A DNA stretch of 64,000 nt, from NCBI GenBank assembly GCA_028287035.1, contig JAQBQL010000176.1, positions 1 through 64,000 of the forward strand. Reading direction: 5' to 3'. The translations under genes and the position numbers were made by a program. Source of the DNA: Labilithrix sp. (GTDB lineage: Bacteria; Myxococcota; Polyangia; Polyangiales; Polyangiaceae). Positions 39,611-47,148 of the stretch are shown piece by piece. A model generated the notes under the pieces. The model made no database searches. It worked only from the letters and a program-made list of their open reading frames with translations, and was not told the DNA's origin. Each line of letters opens with the position of its first letter. Within the stretch, counting starts at the first letter, position 1.

Positions 39611-39784
39611 GGAATCGTTCGGATCCCCCCTCCATTCCCGCGCGCCGGAGCAGGCCAGACCCCTCGGGAATCGTTCGGATCCCCCTCGAAACCCCGCCGG
39701 GGCGCGCTCCGGCAGGGATCCGAACGAGTTTCGGGGCCGCGGTCACGCCCCGCACCTCGCGCGTCGGCAGGGATCCGAACGAGT
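39611..39784. repeat. Four 13-bp repeats in two opposing pairs
   Basis: The core TCGTTCGGATCCC occurs at 39615-39627 and 39671-39683. Its reverse complement GGGATCCGAACGA occurs at 39715-39727 and 39770-39782. Within a pair the identity extends to 19-20 bases (39611-39629 with 39667-39685; 39710-39729 with 39765-39784), and the spacings are 56 and 55 bp. The two pairs can fold on each other as nested stems. No such unit was noticed elsewhere in the window. Confidence 0.85.
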
Positions 39785-39962
39785 CTCCGTCCCTGGCCAC
39801 CGCCGCGAGGGCGCAGGGGCGCGGATCCTTCTGCTCACGCCGCCGGCGGCGCGCGGCCATGCGCGGCGCGCGGGTTGCGCAAGCCTGTGCGCGAGCTGCT
39901 CCGCTTGCGTGACAAGGCGCGCACACGCCGAGGGCGGCGCGGGCCGTGCACCAGCGCGTGAC

Positions 39963-40985
39963 GTGTTGCGATCTGCTCTCCTCGGTGCCGCCTCGCTCGT
40001 GCTCGTCGTCGGGGCCGGATGCGGTGACGCCTCGCTCGACGCGCCTCCCGACCATCACGAGGGCGCCGACGATGGCGCGATCGAGAGCAGCAGCGCGGCG
40101 CTGTCCGCGAACGATTCGGTCGCCGCGGTCGTCCCGCAGACCTGCTCGACGAACGCCGTGAAGGGCCTCGCCCTCCAGCTGCTCGCCGAGATCCAGTGCA
40201 TCAAGCCCGGAACGCTGAAGCGCATCGACAACACGCCGGGCCTCGCGCTCGGCGCGCAGGTCTTCCCGTTCCTCCAGACGAAGGCCGCCGACGCGCTCGT
40301 CGCCGCGCAGAAGGCGCGCGGCACCACGATGTCCATCAACTCGGCGGTCCGGACGCTCCCGCAACAGTACCTCCTCTACCGCTGGTACCAGACCGGCCGC
40401 TGCGGGATCACGCTCGCCGCCACGCCGGGAACGAGCAACCACGAGGGCGGCATCGCCGTCGACATCAACGACAACGCCGGATGGCGCAGCGCCATGACCG
40501 GCAAGAGCTTCCGCTGGCTCGGCGCGAGCGATCCCGTGCACTACGACTTCACGGGCGGCGGAACGGTGAACCTTCGCGGCCTCTCCGTGGAGGCGTTCCA
40601 GCGCCTGTGGAACCGCAATCACCCGACCGATCTCATCGCCGAGGACGGCGACTACGGGCCGGCGACCGCGACGCGTCTCGCGCAATCCCCGAGCGGCGGC
40701 TTCGCGAAGGGCGCCGACTGCAGCCAGTCGAAGCCGGACGCAGGCGCGAAGGACGGCGGCAGCGACGCAGGCGACGAGCCGCCGGCCGACGTGCCCGTCA
40801 TCCCCGACGCCGACGAGCCCTCGGACGACGCGGCGGCCACCGCCAGCAGCGGCGATGCCGAGCAGGCCGGCGCCTGCGCCATCACCGCCGCGCGCCCGTC
40901 GCGCAGCGCCGGCAGCGTTGCCGGCGCCCTCGCGCTGGCGGCGGCGCTCACCGTGACTCTCCGCCGTCGCCGTCGCGCCGCCTGA
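39963..40985 (+). CDS. VanY-like D-alanyl-D-alanine carboxypeptidase with PG-binding domain and MYXO-CTERM-like tail
   Basis: The 340-residue product begins at a GTG with a signal and lipobox (VGAGC, Cys20). The M15 peptidase domain (about 65-197) has zinc ligands in SNHEGGIAVDI (His160, Asp167) and DPVHYDF (His193). A peptidoglycan-binding-1-like segment follows (LSVEAFQRLWNRNHPTDL, EDGDYGPATATRL). An Asp/Ala/Pro linker leads to GACAITAARP, a hydrophobic helix and RRRRR at the C-terminus, a sorting-signal-like tail. It should trim peptidoglycan stem peptides outside the cytoplasmic membrane. The start is uncertain (GTG 39909 is in frame). Confidence 0.82.
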   Translation: MLRSALLGAASLVLVVGAGCGDASLDAPPDHHEGADDGAIESSSAALSANDSVAAVVPQTCSTNAVKGLALQLLAEIQCIKPGTLKRIDNTPGLALGAQVFPFLQTKAADALVAAQKARGTTMSINSAVRTLPQQYLLYRWYQTGRCGITLAATPGTSNHEGGIAVDINDNAGWRSAMTGKSFRWLGASDPVHYDFTGGGTVNLRGLSVEAFQRLWNRNHPTDLIAEDGDYGPATATRLAQSPSGGFAKGADCSQSKPDAGAKDGGSDAGDEPPADVPVIPDADEPSDDAAATASSGDAEQAGACAITAARPSRSAGSVAGALALAAALTVTLRRRRRAA

Positions 40986-40994
40986 GCGCTCTCC

Positions 40995-42575
40995 TCAGCT
41001 GGGCTTCGAGGCGGGCGCCTGGCGCCGGCGCGCGACGCGGTCGAGCAGCGCGAGCAGCTCCTCGACCAGGAACGGCTTCGCGATCATCGGACAGGCGCGG
41101 TTCGCGATGAACTCGGCGGCCCGCTGCGTGAAGGCGCCGCCGGTCATCAGGATGAAGCGGTCGGCGACGCCCAGCGCGTTCATCCGCGCGTAGAAGGTCG
41201 CGCCATCGATGTCGGGCATCGCCAGGTCGCACAGCACGATGTCGTAGCGGCGCGGGTTCTTCTCGAGCAGCGCGAGCGCGTCGCTCCCCCTTCCCTGCAC
41301 TTCCACGTCGTGGTCCGCCTCGAGCGCCAGCCGCAACGACTGCAGGAAGCGGGGCTCGTCGTCCACGAGGAGGATCTCGAGACGACGCCGTGCCTCGCTC
41401 TCGTGGACGCTCGGCGATGGCGCGCGCGTCGCCATCGACGGCTCCGCGATCGGGAGGAGGACCTCGACGCGCGTCCCTCGGCCCGGCTCGCTCGAGATCC
41501 GGAGCTCGCCCCCCTGCGCCTCCACGATGCCACGCGAGATGAAGAGCCCGAGCCCCGTGCCCCGGCCCTTCTCCTTCGTCGTGAAGAACGGGTCGAACAC
41601 GTGTGGAAAGTGCGCCGGCGCGATGCCCGAGCCGGTGTCCTCGACGACGACGCGCACTCGCCCGTCCTGCTGCGAGGCACGCACCGTGACCTGGTGTGCC
41701 TTGTCGCGGTCGGGCCCCTGCGCCTGCGCCGCGTTGAGGAGCAGGTTCGCGAACACCTGACAGAGCTCGCTTTCGTCGCCGCGCACCCGCGGCAGCTCCG
41801 GGGTGCTGCGCACGACGGCCGAGCAGGTCGACAGCTCGCTCGCGCAGAGATCGAGGGCCGCCTGGAGCGGCACGCGCACGTCGATGGGCGCCGCCTCGCG
41901 CTTCCTCCGCCCCGAGAGCAGATCGAGGCTCGCCGCGATCTCGGCGATCCGGCGGCTGCCGCTTCGCAGGTTGGCGAGCGACGTCGACGCGCGCTCGTTC
42001 ACCGCGGCCGTCGCGAGCTCCCGCTCCAGCACGTCGAGGCTCGCCATCACATACGAGAGCGGCTGCCGGATCTCGTGCCCCACGCTCGCCGCGAGCAGCC
42101 CCAGCGCGGCGAGCCGCTCGGCCTGCAGCAGCTTGCCCTGGAGCTCCTTCGCCTCGGTCACGTCGCGCGTGATGAGACGCAGCGTGACCGGCTTCCCCGG
42201 CCGCAGCTCGCGCAGGCGCATCTCGCACGAGAACGTGCGGCGCCCCGCGGGCACGTCCAGCGTGTAGTCGAATGCGGCGGGCTCGCCGGTGCGGACGACG
42301 TTGTCCGCCGCTTCCTGGAACATCGCGCTGATCGACGGGTCGAGGAACTCGTCGACGGTGTGCCCGACCAGCGACTCGACGGGCGCCGCCAGGAGCTCCG
42401 GCTGCGCCGTCCAGATGCGAATGTACCTGCAGTCTGCATCGAACTCGAAGATGATGCCGCCGGCGAAGGCGCTGAACGCATCGAGCCGTTCGTTGAGCTC
42501 GTGGATCTCGTCTGCGTCGTGCAGCCGTGCGGGCTCCGACGCGATCTCCTGGCCCTCCCCGCCGCGCTGTCGCAT
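40995..42575 (-). CDS. Hybrid PAS histidine kinase with C-terminal receiver
   Basis: The 526-residue cytoplasmic protein has a PAS domain (about 25-145), HisKA with H-box SVGHEIRQPLSYVMASLDVL, an ATPase domain (NLLLNAAQAQ, VVEDTGSGIAP, GTGLGLFISRGIVEAQGG) and a receiver at about 405-515 (LLVDDEPRFLQSL, phospho-Asp in IVLCDLAMPDIDG, MTGG, Lys in IAKPF). This is the layout of many orphan myxobacterial hybrid kinases; no partner regulator lies adjacent. TATCCC lies 7 bases before ATG 42575. The stop is 9 bases from the VanY gene stop. Confidence 0.92.
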   Translation of the reverse strand: MRQRGGEGQEIASEPARLHDADEIHELNERLDAFSAFAGGIIFEFDADCRYIRIWTAQPELLAAPVESLVGHTVDEFLDPSISAMFQEAADNVVRTGEPAAFDYTLDVPAGRRTFSCEMRLRELRPGKPVTLRLITRDVTEAKELQGKLLQAERLAALGLLAASVGHEIRQPLSYVMASLDVLERELATAAVNERASTSLANLRSGSRRIAEIAASLDLLSGRRKREAAPIDVRVPLQAALDLCASELSTCSAVVRSTPELPRVRGDESELCQVFANLLLNAAQAQGPDRDKAHQVTVRASQQDGRVRVVVEDTGSGIAPAHFPHVFDPFFTTKEKGRGTGLGLFISRGIVEAQGGELRISSEPGRGTRVEVLLPIAEPSMATRAPSPSVHESEARRRLEILLVDDEPRFLQSLRLALEADHDVEVQGRGSDALALLEKNPRRYDIVLCDLAMPDIDGATFYARMNALGVADRFILMTGGAFTQRAAEFIANRACPMIAKPFLVEELLALLDRVARRRQAPASKPS

Positions 42576-42619
42576 GTGCGACGGGATAGCACGCCCCCCC
42601 GGCGGCGTCCCTTCGCGGG

Positions 42620-43225
42620 TCACGCCCCGCCGCACACCGCGGGGCGTCGCGCCACGACTCCGACGGGAGTGTGTCGCGTGGGGACGAGCAGCGACTCCTT
42701 CGCGTCCTCGCCCGTGACCTCCACGGCCTCCACCTTCGGCTGCTTCACGTCGCGGATCAGCCGCTGGGCGATGGCGAGGCGGTCGCGGCTGATGCGCTGG
42801 GCTCGCGCGTTGTCGCAGCCGGAGGGGCCCGACGCGTAGAAGGCCAGCGGGTGGGCCGGGCACTTCTGCATCGACTCACGCAGCATGTGGAGCGCGGTCG
42901 TCACGCACTTGTCCGGGTCCTCGGCGAGCTCCGGCCCCGTCCACCCGTCGGCAGTCCTGGCGCCGCCCGGAACGTGGATCTGGAAGGCGCAGAAGCTCGT
43001 GGGCTTGCCTGCGACGTGGTCGCCCACGGCATTGGCGCGCAGCGAGGATTCGCGGAAGGCGATCGCTACGAGGAGAGCCGAGGTCTTGAGGCGGTCCTCG
43101 TCGCCCTTGAAGAGGGGCGCTTCGGCGGTCGCGCGCGTGGCGATGGCCTCGGCGAGCTGATCGTGCGGGTGGGCGGGGGCGAGCAGAGAGCTCGCAGCGA
43201 CGACCCAAGTAAGTAACGCTGACAT
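42620..43225 (-). CDS. Small secreted lysozyme/transglycosylase-like protein (paralogue of 7431-7931)
   Basis: The 201-residue product has a signal peptide (LLTWVVAASSLLAPAH). The helix TSALLVAIAFRESSLRANAVG places Glu59 as catalytic residue. FCAFQIHVPGG, a Cys-bearing helix (CVTTALHMLRESMQKC) and YASGPSGC follow. Order and cysteines match the product of 7431-7931. The start is firm: CGGAGGATCAGC, with GGAGG, precedes the ATG. It probably acts on peptidoglycan. An extra tail of about 35 residues follows the fold. Confidence 0.78.
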   Translation of the reverse strand: MSALLTWVVAASSLLAPAHPHDQLAEAIATRATAEAPLFKGDEDRLKTSALLVAIAFRESSLRANAVGDHVAGKPTSFCAFQIHVPGGARTADGWTGPELAEDPDKCVTTALHMLRESMQKCPAHPLAFYASGPSGCDNARAQRISRDRLAIAQRLIRDVKQPKVEAVEVTGEDAKESLLVPTRHTPVGVVARRPAVCGGA

Positions 43226-43379
43226 GCTGATCCTCCGTGAGATGATGAAGAAGACGGCCTTGCCGTGCTTGTGCCTCCCCAGGTGATGAACGACGACGTA
43301 GAGCAATTCGCGGTCCATCGGACCGCTCGATCAGGCGAGAAGAACGCGTGACGCGACCACAGACCTCAGCGCGCGTGAC

Positions 43380-44300
43380 CTAGCGAGCGACCGGCTCGCC
43401 GGTGTACGGATCACGCGCGTTGTCGGGCATGCTCGCGCAACGCGACGACTCGCAGGCCCACTGCGGGAAATCGAGCGCGGTCGAGCCGTCGCTGCGGAGC
43501 TTCACCGCCTGCCAGATCGGGAAGACGACCGACGCGGTCGCGGCCGGGCGCGTCCAGCCGGTGCTCGCGTAGTCGACGTCGATGATCTTGTCGCCCAGGC
43601 GATCGAAGTCGGCGATGACGTTCACCGCCATCCCGCGCTTCCCCTTGTCGAACCCGATCACGTGCGCGAGCTCGAGGACGTGCTCGCCCAGCATGCGGTT
43701 GCACGCGTGCGAGACGGGGCCACGGACGAGCGACCAGTACGACGCGCCGCCCGAGGTGGACGTCGTCGTGATCGGGCCGTGGAAGGCGATGCCGCCGCGC
43801 ATGCGGCCGTCGGCGTCGCGATGGCTGCACACGTACTCGATGAAGGGAAAGCCGCCGAACGCGCCGGTCTTGTTGGTCGCGTGGAAGTTGTCGCCGCCGC
43901 ACACCGCATAGCGGAACGGCTCCGGGTTACGGGTGCGCGTGCCGTCCTCGAAGCGTCCGTTCGGATCGACGGTCGCGATCGGGTACGCGACGTGGACGCG
44001 GGTGCGCGCGCCTTCGGGGGTCGTCTTCACGTAGAACGGAAGCTTCCCGGTGAACGTGGTCGGGAGCAGGCCGGTGGCGTGGACGGTGTGGCCCTTCAGG
44101 GACACCGTGAGCTGCGGCTGGTCCAGGGTCGGCAGGAGCCCGCGGTAGCTCCAGTTCGAGGTCGGGCCGGTCTTCTTGAGGAGGTCCTCCTCGTCCGACG
44201 CGACCGGGGAGCCATCGTCGTCCCCCGCGTCCGAGGCGCAGCCGGCGAGGCCGACGGAAGCAGAGACGAGGAGGAGCGCGAGGAGGGCGGGCTTCAGCAT
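43380..44300 (-). CDS. L,D-transpeptidase-like (YkuD) lipoprotein
   Basis: The 306-residue product has a signal with lipobox (GLAGC, Cys21) and an acidic linker. A YkuD-type domain contains GGIAFHGPI and, 19 residues later, GPVSHACNRML, matching the His...[S/T]H-x-C-x-N/R catalytic signature with the nucleophilic Cys. Such enzymes form 3-3 peptidoglycan crosslinks or attach lipoproteins to peptidoglycan. A is found where most members have G (SHGC). The frame extends upstream, and ATG 44300 was chosen because it starts the signal peptide. Confidence 0.8.
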   Translation of the reverse strand: MLKPALLALLLVSASVGLAGCASDAGDDDGSPVASDEEDLLKKTGPTSNWSYRGLLPTLDQPQLTVSLKGHTVHATGLLPTTFTGKLPFYVKTTPEGARTRVHVAYPIATVDPNGRFEDGTRTRNPEPFRYAVCGGDNFHATNKTGAFGGFPFIEYVCSHRDADGRMRGGIAFHGPITTTSTSGGASYWSLVRGPVSHACNRMLGEHVLELAHVIGFDKGKRGMAVNVIADFDRLGDKIIDVDYASTGWTRPAATASVVFPIWQAVKLRSDGSTALDFPQWACESSRCASMPDNARDPYTGEPVAR

Positions 44301-44414
44301 GGCGAATGTGCGCCGATGTAGCATCGGTCGGGACATGCGCAACCGCCGCGGCGGAATAGTACCACCCTGCCGCACGCCCCCGGCGCGCGCCCGGGGCGGG
44401 CGGTCGCCCGGTGG

Positions 44415-44420
44415 TAGGAT
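44415..44420 (+). promoter_or_regulatory. Candidate -10 element of the kinase at 44427
   Basis: TAGGAT, exactly six bases before the GTG start, no Shine-Dalgarno. Predicts a leaderless mRNA. Confidence 0.5.
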
Positions 44421-44426
44421 GAGCGC

Positions 44427-45605
44427 GTGACGACAACGCGGCCTCCGCCGGGGAGCGACCCGACACTCGCGAAGCTGCTCGAGGGCGAGCAGCAGAAGCG
44501 AGCGATCCTCGACAACATCCCGGACATCGCGTGGCTGAAGGACCGCGAGGGCCGCTTCCTCGCCGTCAACAGCCAGTACGCGCGCGCCTGCGGGCGACCG
44601 ACCCCCGAGTCACTCGTCGGCCTCACCGATCTGGATGTGTGGCCGCACGACCTCGCGACGCGCTACCGGGCCGACGACGAGGAGGTGATGACGAGCCGCG
44701 TCCCGAAGCGCGTCGAGGAGCCGCTCGTCGACGTCGAAGGGATCATCCACTGGATCGAGACCTTCAAGACGATGGTCATCAGCGAGAACGGGGAGGTCAT
44801 CGGGACCACCGGGATCGCGCGCGACATCACCGATCGCAAGGCCGCCGAGGTGCAGCTCCGCGTCATGAACGACGAGCTCGAGAGGCGCGTCGCGAAACGA
44901 ACCGAGGAGCTCGCGGTCGCGCAAGGAAACCTCGTGCGCAAGGAGCGCCTCGCGGTCCTTGGTCAGCTTGCCGGGGGCGTCGCGCACCAGATCAGGAACC
45001 CGCTCGCCGCGATCATGAATGCGAGCTACGTGCTGAAGCGGCACCTCCGGCCGGACCAGCATCCCAACGTGGAGGACGCCATCCGCATCATCCACGACGA
45101 GGTGCGCCACGCGAACGTCATCATCACCGGCCTCCTCGACTACGCGCGGGTTCGCACTCCGGACCGCCATCCCGCGGCGCTCGGCGAGCTCCTCGAACGC
45201 GCGCTCTCCGCCGAGGTCATCCCGGACTCCATCACGGTGGAGCGCTCGATCGCGGAGGTGCCGACGCTCGACATCGACGCCGACCAGCTACACGGGGCGG
45301 TCATCAACCTCGTGCGCAACGCGGTCGAAGCGATGCCCCTCGGCGGCACGCTGCGCGTGGCGATGCACGCCGAGCCCGAGCAGATCGTGGTGCGGGTGAG
45401 CGATACCGGGCCGGGGATCAGCCCGCAGGTACGCGGCCACCTCTTCGAGCCGCTACACAGCACGAAACCGATGGGCATCGGGCTCGGGCTCGTGACCGCC
45501 CGCACGTTCATCGAGGCCCACGGTGGGCGCATCGAGCACGTCGACGTCGACGCAGGCGCGTGCTTCGAGATCCGGCTGCCGCGGCCCCCCGCGCCCGTCT
45601 CCTGA
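44427..45605 (+). CDS. PAS-domain histidine kinase (NtrB/ZraS-like core), orphan
   Basis: The 392-residue cytoplasmic kinase has a PAS/PAC domain (about 25-140: ILDNIPDIAWLKDREGRFLA, GTTGIARDITDRK), a coiled coil, HisKA with H-box GGVAHQIRNPLAAIMNASYV, and an ATPase domain (NLVRNAVEAMPLGG, VSDTGPGIS, GIGLGLVTARTFIEAHGG). Such cores usually pair with NtrC-type regulators, but none is adjacent. The GTG start has TAGGAT six bases before it. The stop is 4 bases from the stop of the convergent protease gene. Confidence 0.92.
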   Translation: MTTTRPPPGSDPTLAKLLEGEQQKRAILDNIPDIAWLKDREGRFLAVNSQYARACGRPTPESLVGLTDLDVWPHDLATRYRADDEEVMTSRVPKRVEEPLVDVEGIIHWIETFKTMVISENGEVIGTTGIARDITDRKAAEVQLRVMNDELERRVAKRTEELAVAQGNLVRKERLAVLGQLAGGVAHQIRNPLAAIMNASYVLKRHLRPDQHPNVEDAIRIIHDEVRHANVIITGLLDYARVRTPDRHPAALGELLERALSAEVIPDSITVERSIAEVPTLDIDADQLHGAVINLVRNAVEAMPLGGTLRVAMHAEPEQIVVRVSDTGPGISPQVRGHLFEPLHSTKPMGIGLGLVTARTFIEAHGGRIEHVDVDAGACFEIRLPRPPAPVS

Positions 45606-45609
45606 AGGG

Positions 45610-47067
45610 TCAGCGCGCAGGGCGGCGCGAGCGGCGCCGGGCGAGCGTCGCGACGACTCCGAGGATCGCCAGGTAGCCGAGACGCGACGTGCCGCCCGGC
45701 ACCGTCGCCGTGACCGCGCATCCGGACTTCGTGACCGTGGTGGTCCCCGCGCCGGGGGCGGGCGCGCCCGCGTCGTCGGCGACGACCGGATCGGCGCCGG
45801 TGGCGAGCCCGGTGTCCGCGCACTGCGCGTTGCACTTCGACGCGACGCACGTGGCCATCGCCTTCCGTAGCGTGTTCGTGGCGCACCCCGGATCGGCATC
45901 GCCGTTCTTGAGGCAGACGAAGCACTCGCCGTCCGCCGCGCAGGCGGCGGTCGCGTCGCAGCACGCGCCTTCCGAGCACGTCGCGCAGTCGCCCGCGGGG
46001 AGGTCGAAGCCGCACTTCGGCACGTTCTTGCACGCGCTCGTGCTGCCGCACTCCGCCTTGCAACCCTGGTTGCAGGCGCAGTTCGAGGCATTCTGGAACG
46101 GGCCCTCACCCTTCGGGAACTGCTTCAGGCACGTCGCCCGGGCGGTGCCCTTCGAGAGGCAGCTGTTGAGGCCCGCGCACTGCGTATCGGCGAGGCAGTC
46201 GGCGGTGAGCTGCGCGCAGGTGCCGGCGCCGGAGCTCACGATCTTGGTGCACACGTTGCAGTCGCGCTTCGGAGCGGCGGCGGCGAGCTGCCCGTTGATG
46301 AACGAGCTCGCGTAGGTCACGCGGCCGCTGTAGCCCTCCCCGTCGCAGTCGCCCTCGACGTACGAGTGCACGCCCGCGACCTTCTCGACTCCGCCGCTCG
46401 TGACGAGCACCGGGCCTCCGCTGTCGCCCTGGCAGATGCCCTTGGTCGACATGTCGTAGCCGATGCTGGAGGTGGTGACGGTGTTGAGCGTCTTCGAGAC
46501 GTTGCGACGCTGCGTGTTCGTATCGGTATCGCCGGAAGCGATGAGCGTGGTGCGCCCGTAGCCGACGCTGACCACCGGCGACCCGCTGGCGAGCCCGTCG
46601 GGCGCGGTCGCGAGCGGGATCGTCGGCGTGGACGCGTCGACGCCGAGAATCCGCACCATGCCGAAGTCGTGCGGCGAGGCCGTCTCGCCGGAGTAGCCGG
46701 GATCGGCCACGTAATCGAGGACCTGGTAGGTGAGGGCGGTCGGCGACGCAAAGTCGTTCGCCTGGAACGCGAGGATCGGCGGGATGTCGTTCACGCAGTG
46801 CGCCGCGGTGAGCACCCAGCCGACGCCGCTCGCCGGGTCGGTCTTGATGATCGTGCCGCTGCACACGCCCTGCTGGTTCCCCTTCTGGAGGAGGAGCGCG
46901 ACGACCGCCTGGTGGGTCGTGTCTACGTTGCCGTTGATGATCGGGCTCGCCAGGTTCGCGACCTTCTCTGCGGGCTCCGGCGCGGGCGAGGAGGACGAGC
47001 ACGCGGGCGCGAGCACGGCCGCGGCGAGGGCGACCGGGACCGCGAGCAACGACGAAGAAAGGCGCAT
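45610..47067 (-). CDS. Trypsin-like serine protease with Cys-rich region and MYXO-CTERM-like tail
   Basis: The 485-residue product has a signal with lipobox-like LAPAC. The S1 protease domain (about 44-260) starts IINGNVDTTHQAVV and has catalytic His in VLTAAHC, Asp in SPHDFGMV and Ser in CQGDSGGPV. A Cys-rich stretch of about 170 residues follows, with regularly spaced CxxC-type pairs. The end is SGCAVTATVP, a hydrophobic helix and RRRSRR, like the tail of the VanY-like protein. It is probably displayed on or released from the cell surface. TATACT lies 11 bases upstream of the ATG. Confidence 0.9.
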   Translation of the reverse strand: MRLSSSLLAVPVALAAAVLAPACSSSSPAPEPAEKVANLASPIINGNVDTTHQAVVALLLQKGNQQGVCSGTIIKTDPASGVGWVLTAAHCVNDIPPILAFQANDFASPTALTYQVLDYVADPGYSGETASPHDFGMVRILGVDASTPTIPLATAPDGLASGSPVVSVGYGRTTLIASGDTDTNTQRRNVSKTLNTVTTSSIGYDMSTKGICQGDSGGPVLVTSGGVEKVAGVHSYVEGDCDGEGYSGRVTYASSFINGQLAAAAPKRDCNVCTKIVSSGAGTCAQLTADCLADTQCAGLNSCLSKGTARATCLKQFPKGEGPFQNASNCACNQGCKAECGSTSACKNVPKCGFDLPAGDCATCSEGACCDATAACAADGECFVCLKNGDADPGCATNTLRKAMATCVASKCNAQCADTGLATGADPVVADDAGAPAPGAGTTTVTKSGCAVTATVPGGTSRLGYLAILGVVATLARRRSRRPAR

Positions 47068-47078
47068 GGGTTAGCCCC

Positions 47079-47084
47079 AGTATA
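47079..47084 (-). promoter_or_regulatory. Candidate -10 element of the protease gene
   Basis: TATACT on the minus strand, 11 bases before the ATG at 47067. Predicts a leader of about 4 bases, with no Shine-Dalgarno. Confidence 0.45.
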
Positions 47085-47136
47085 CGGACAAGGCCGCGGA
47101 CATCCACCGCAGGCGACGACGATCGCCAGTGGGCGC

Positions 47137-47142
47137 TATACT
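47137..47142 (+). promoter_or_regulatory. Candidate -10 element of ade
   Basis: TATACT, exactly six bases before the ade ATG. A second TATACT drives the divergent gene, so both share the 81-bp gap. Confidence 0.55.
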
Positions 47143-47148
47143 CGGCCG

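Larger units (their letters stand above)
39574..39962. other. Intergenic region with terminator-like hairpin and inverted repeats
   Basis: This 389-bp stretch has no convincing gene. It holds the hairpin at 39580-39603, the four-copy repeat array at 39611-39784 and then about 180 bp of GC-rich sequence before the VanY-like gene, in which I see no clear promoter. Confidence 0.6.

Noticed and set aside
44366..44386. CCCCGG-cgcgcgc-CCGGGG hairpin as terminator
   Set aside because: It lies between two divergent starts, so neither gene would use it as a terminator; likely GC-rich chance pairing.
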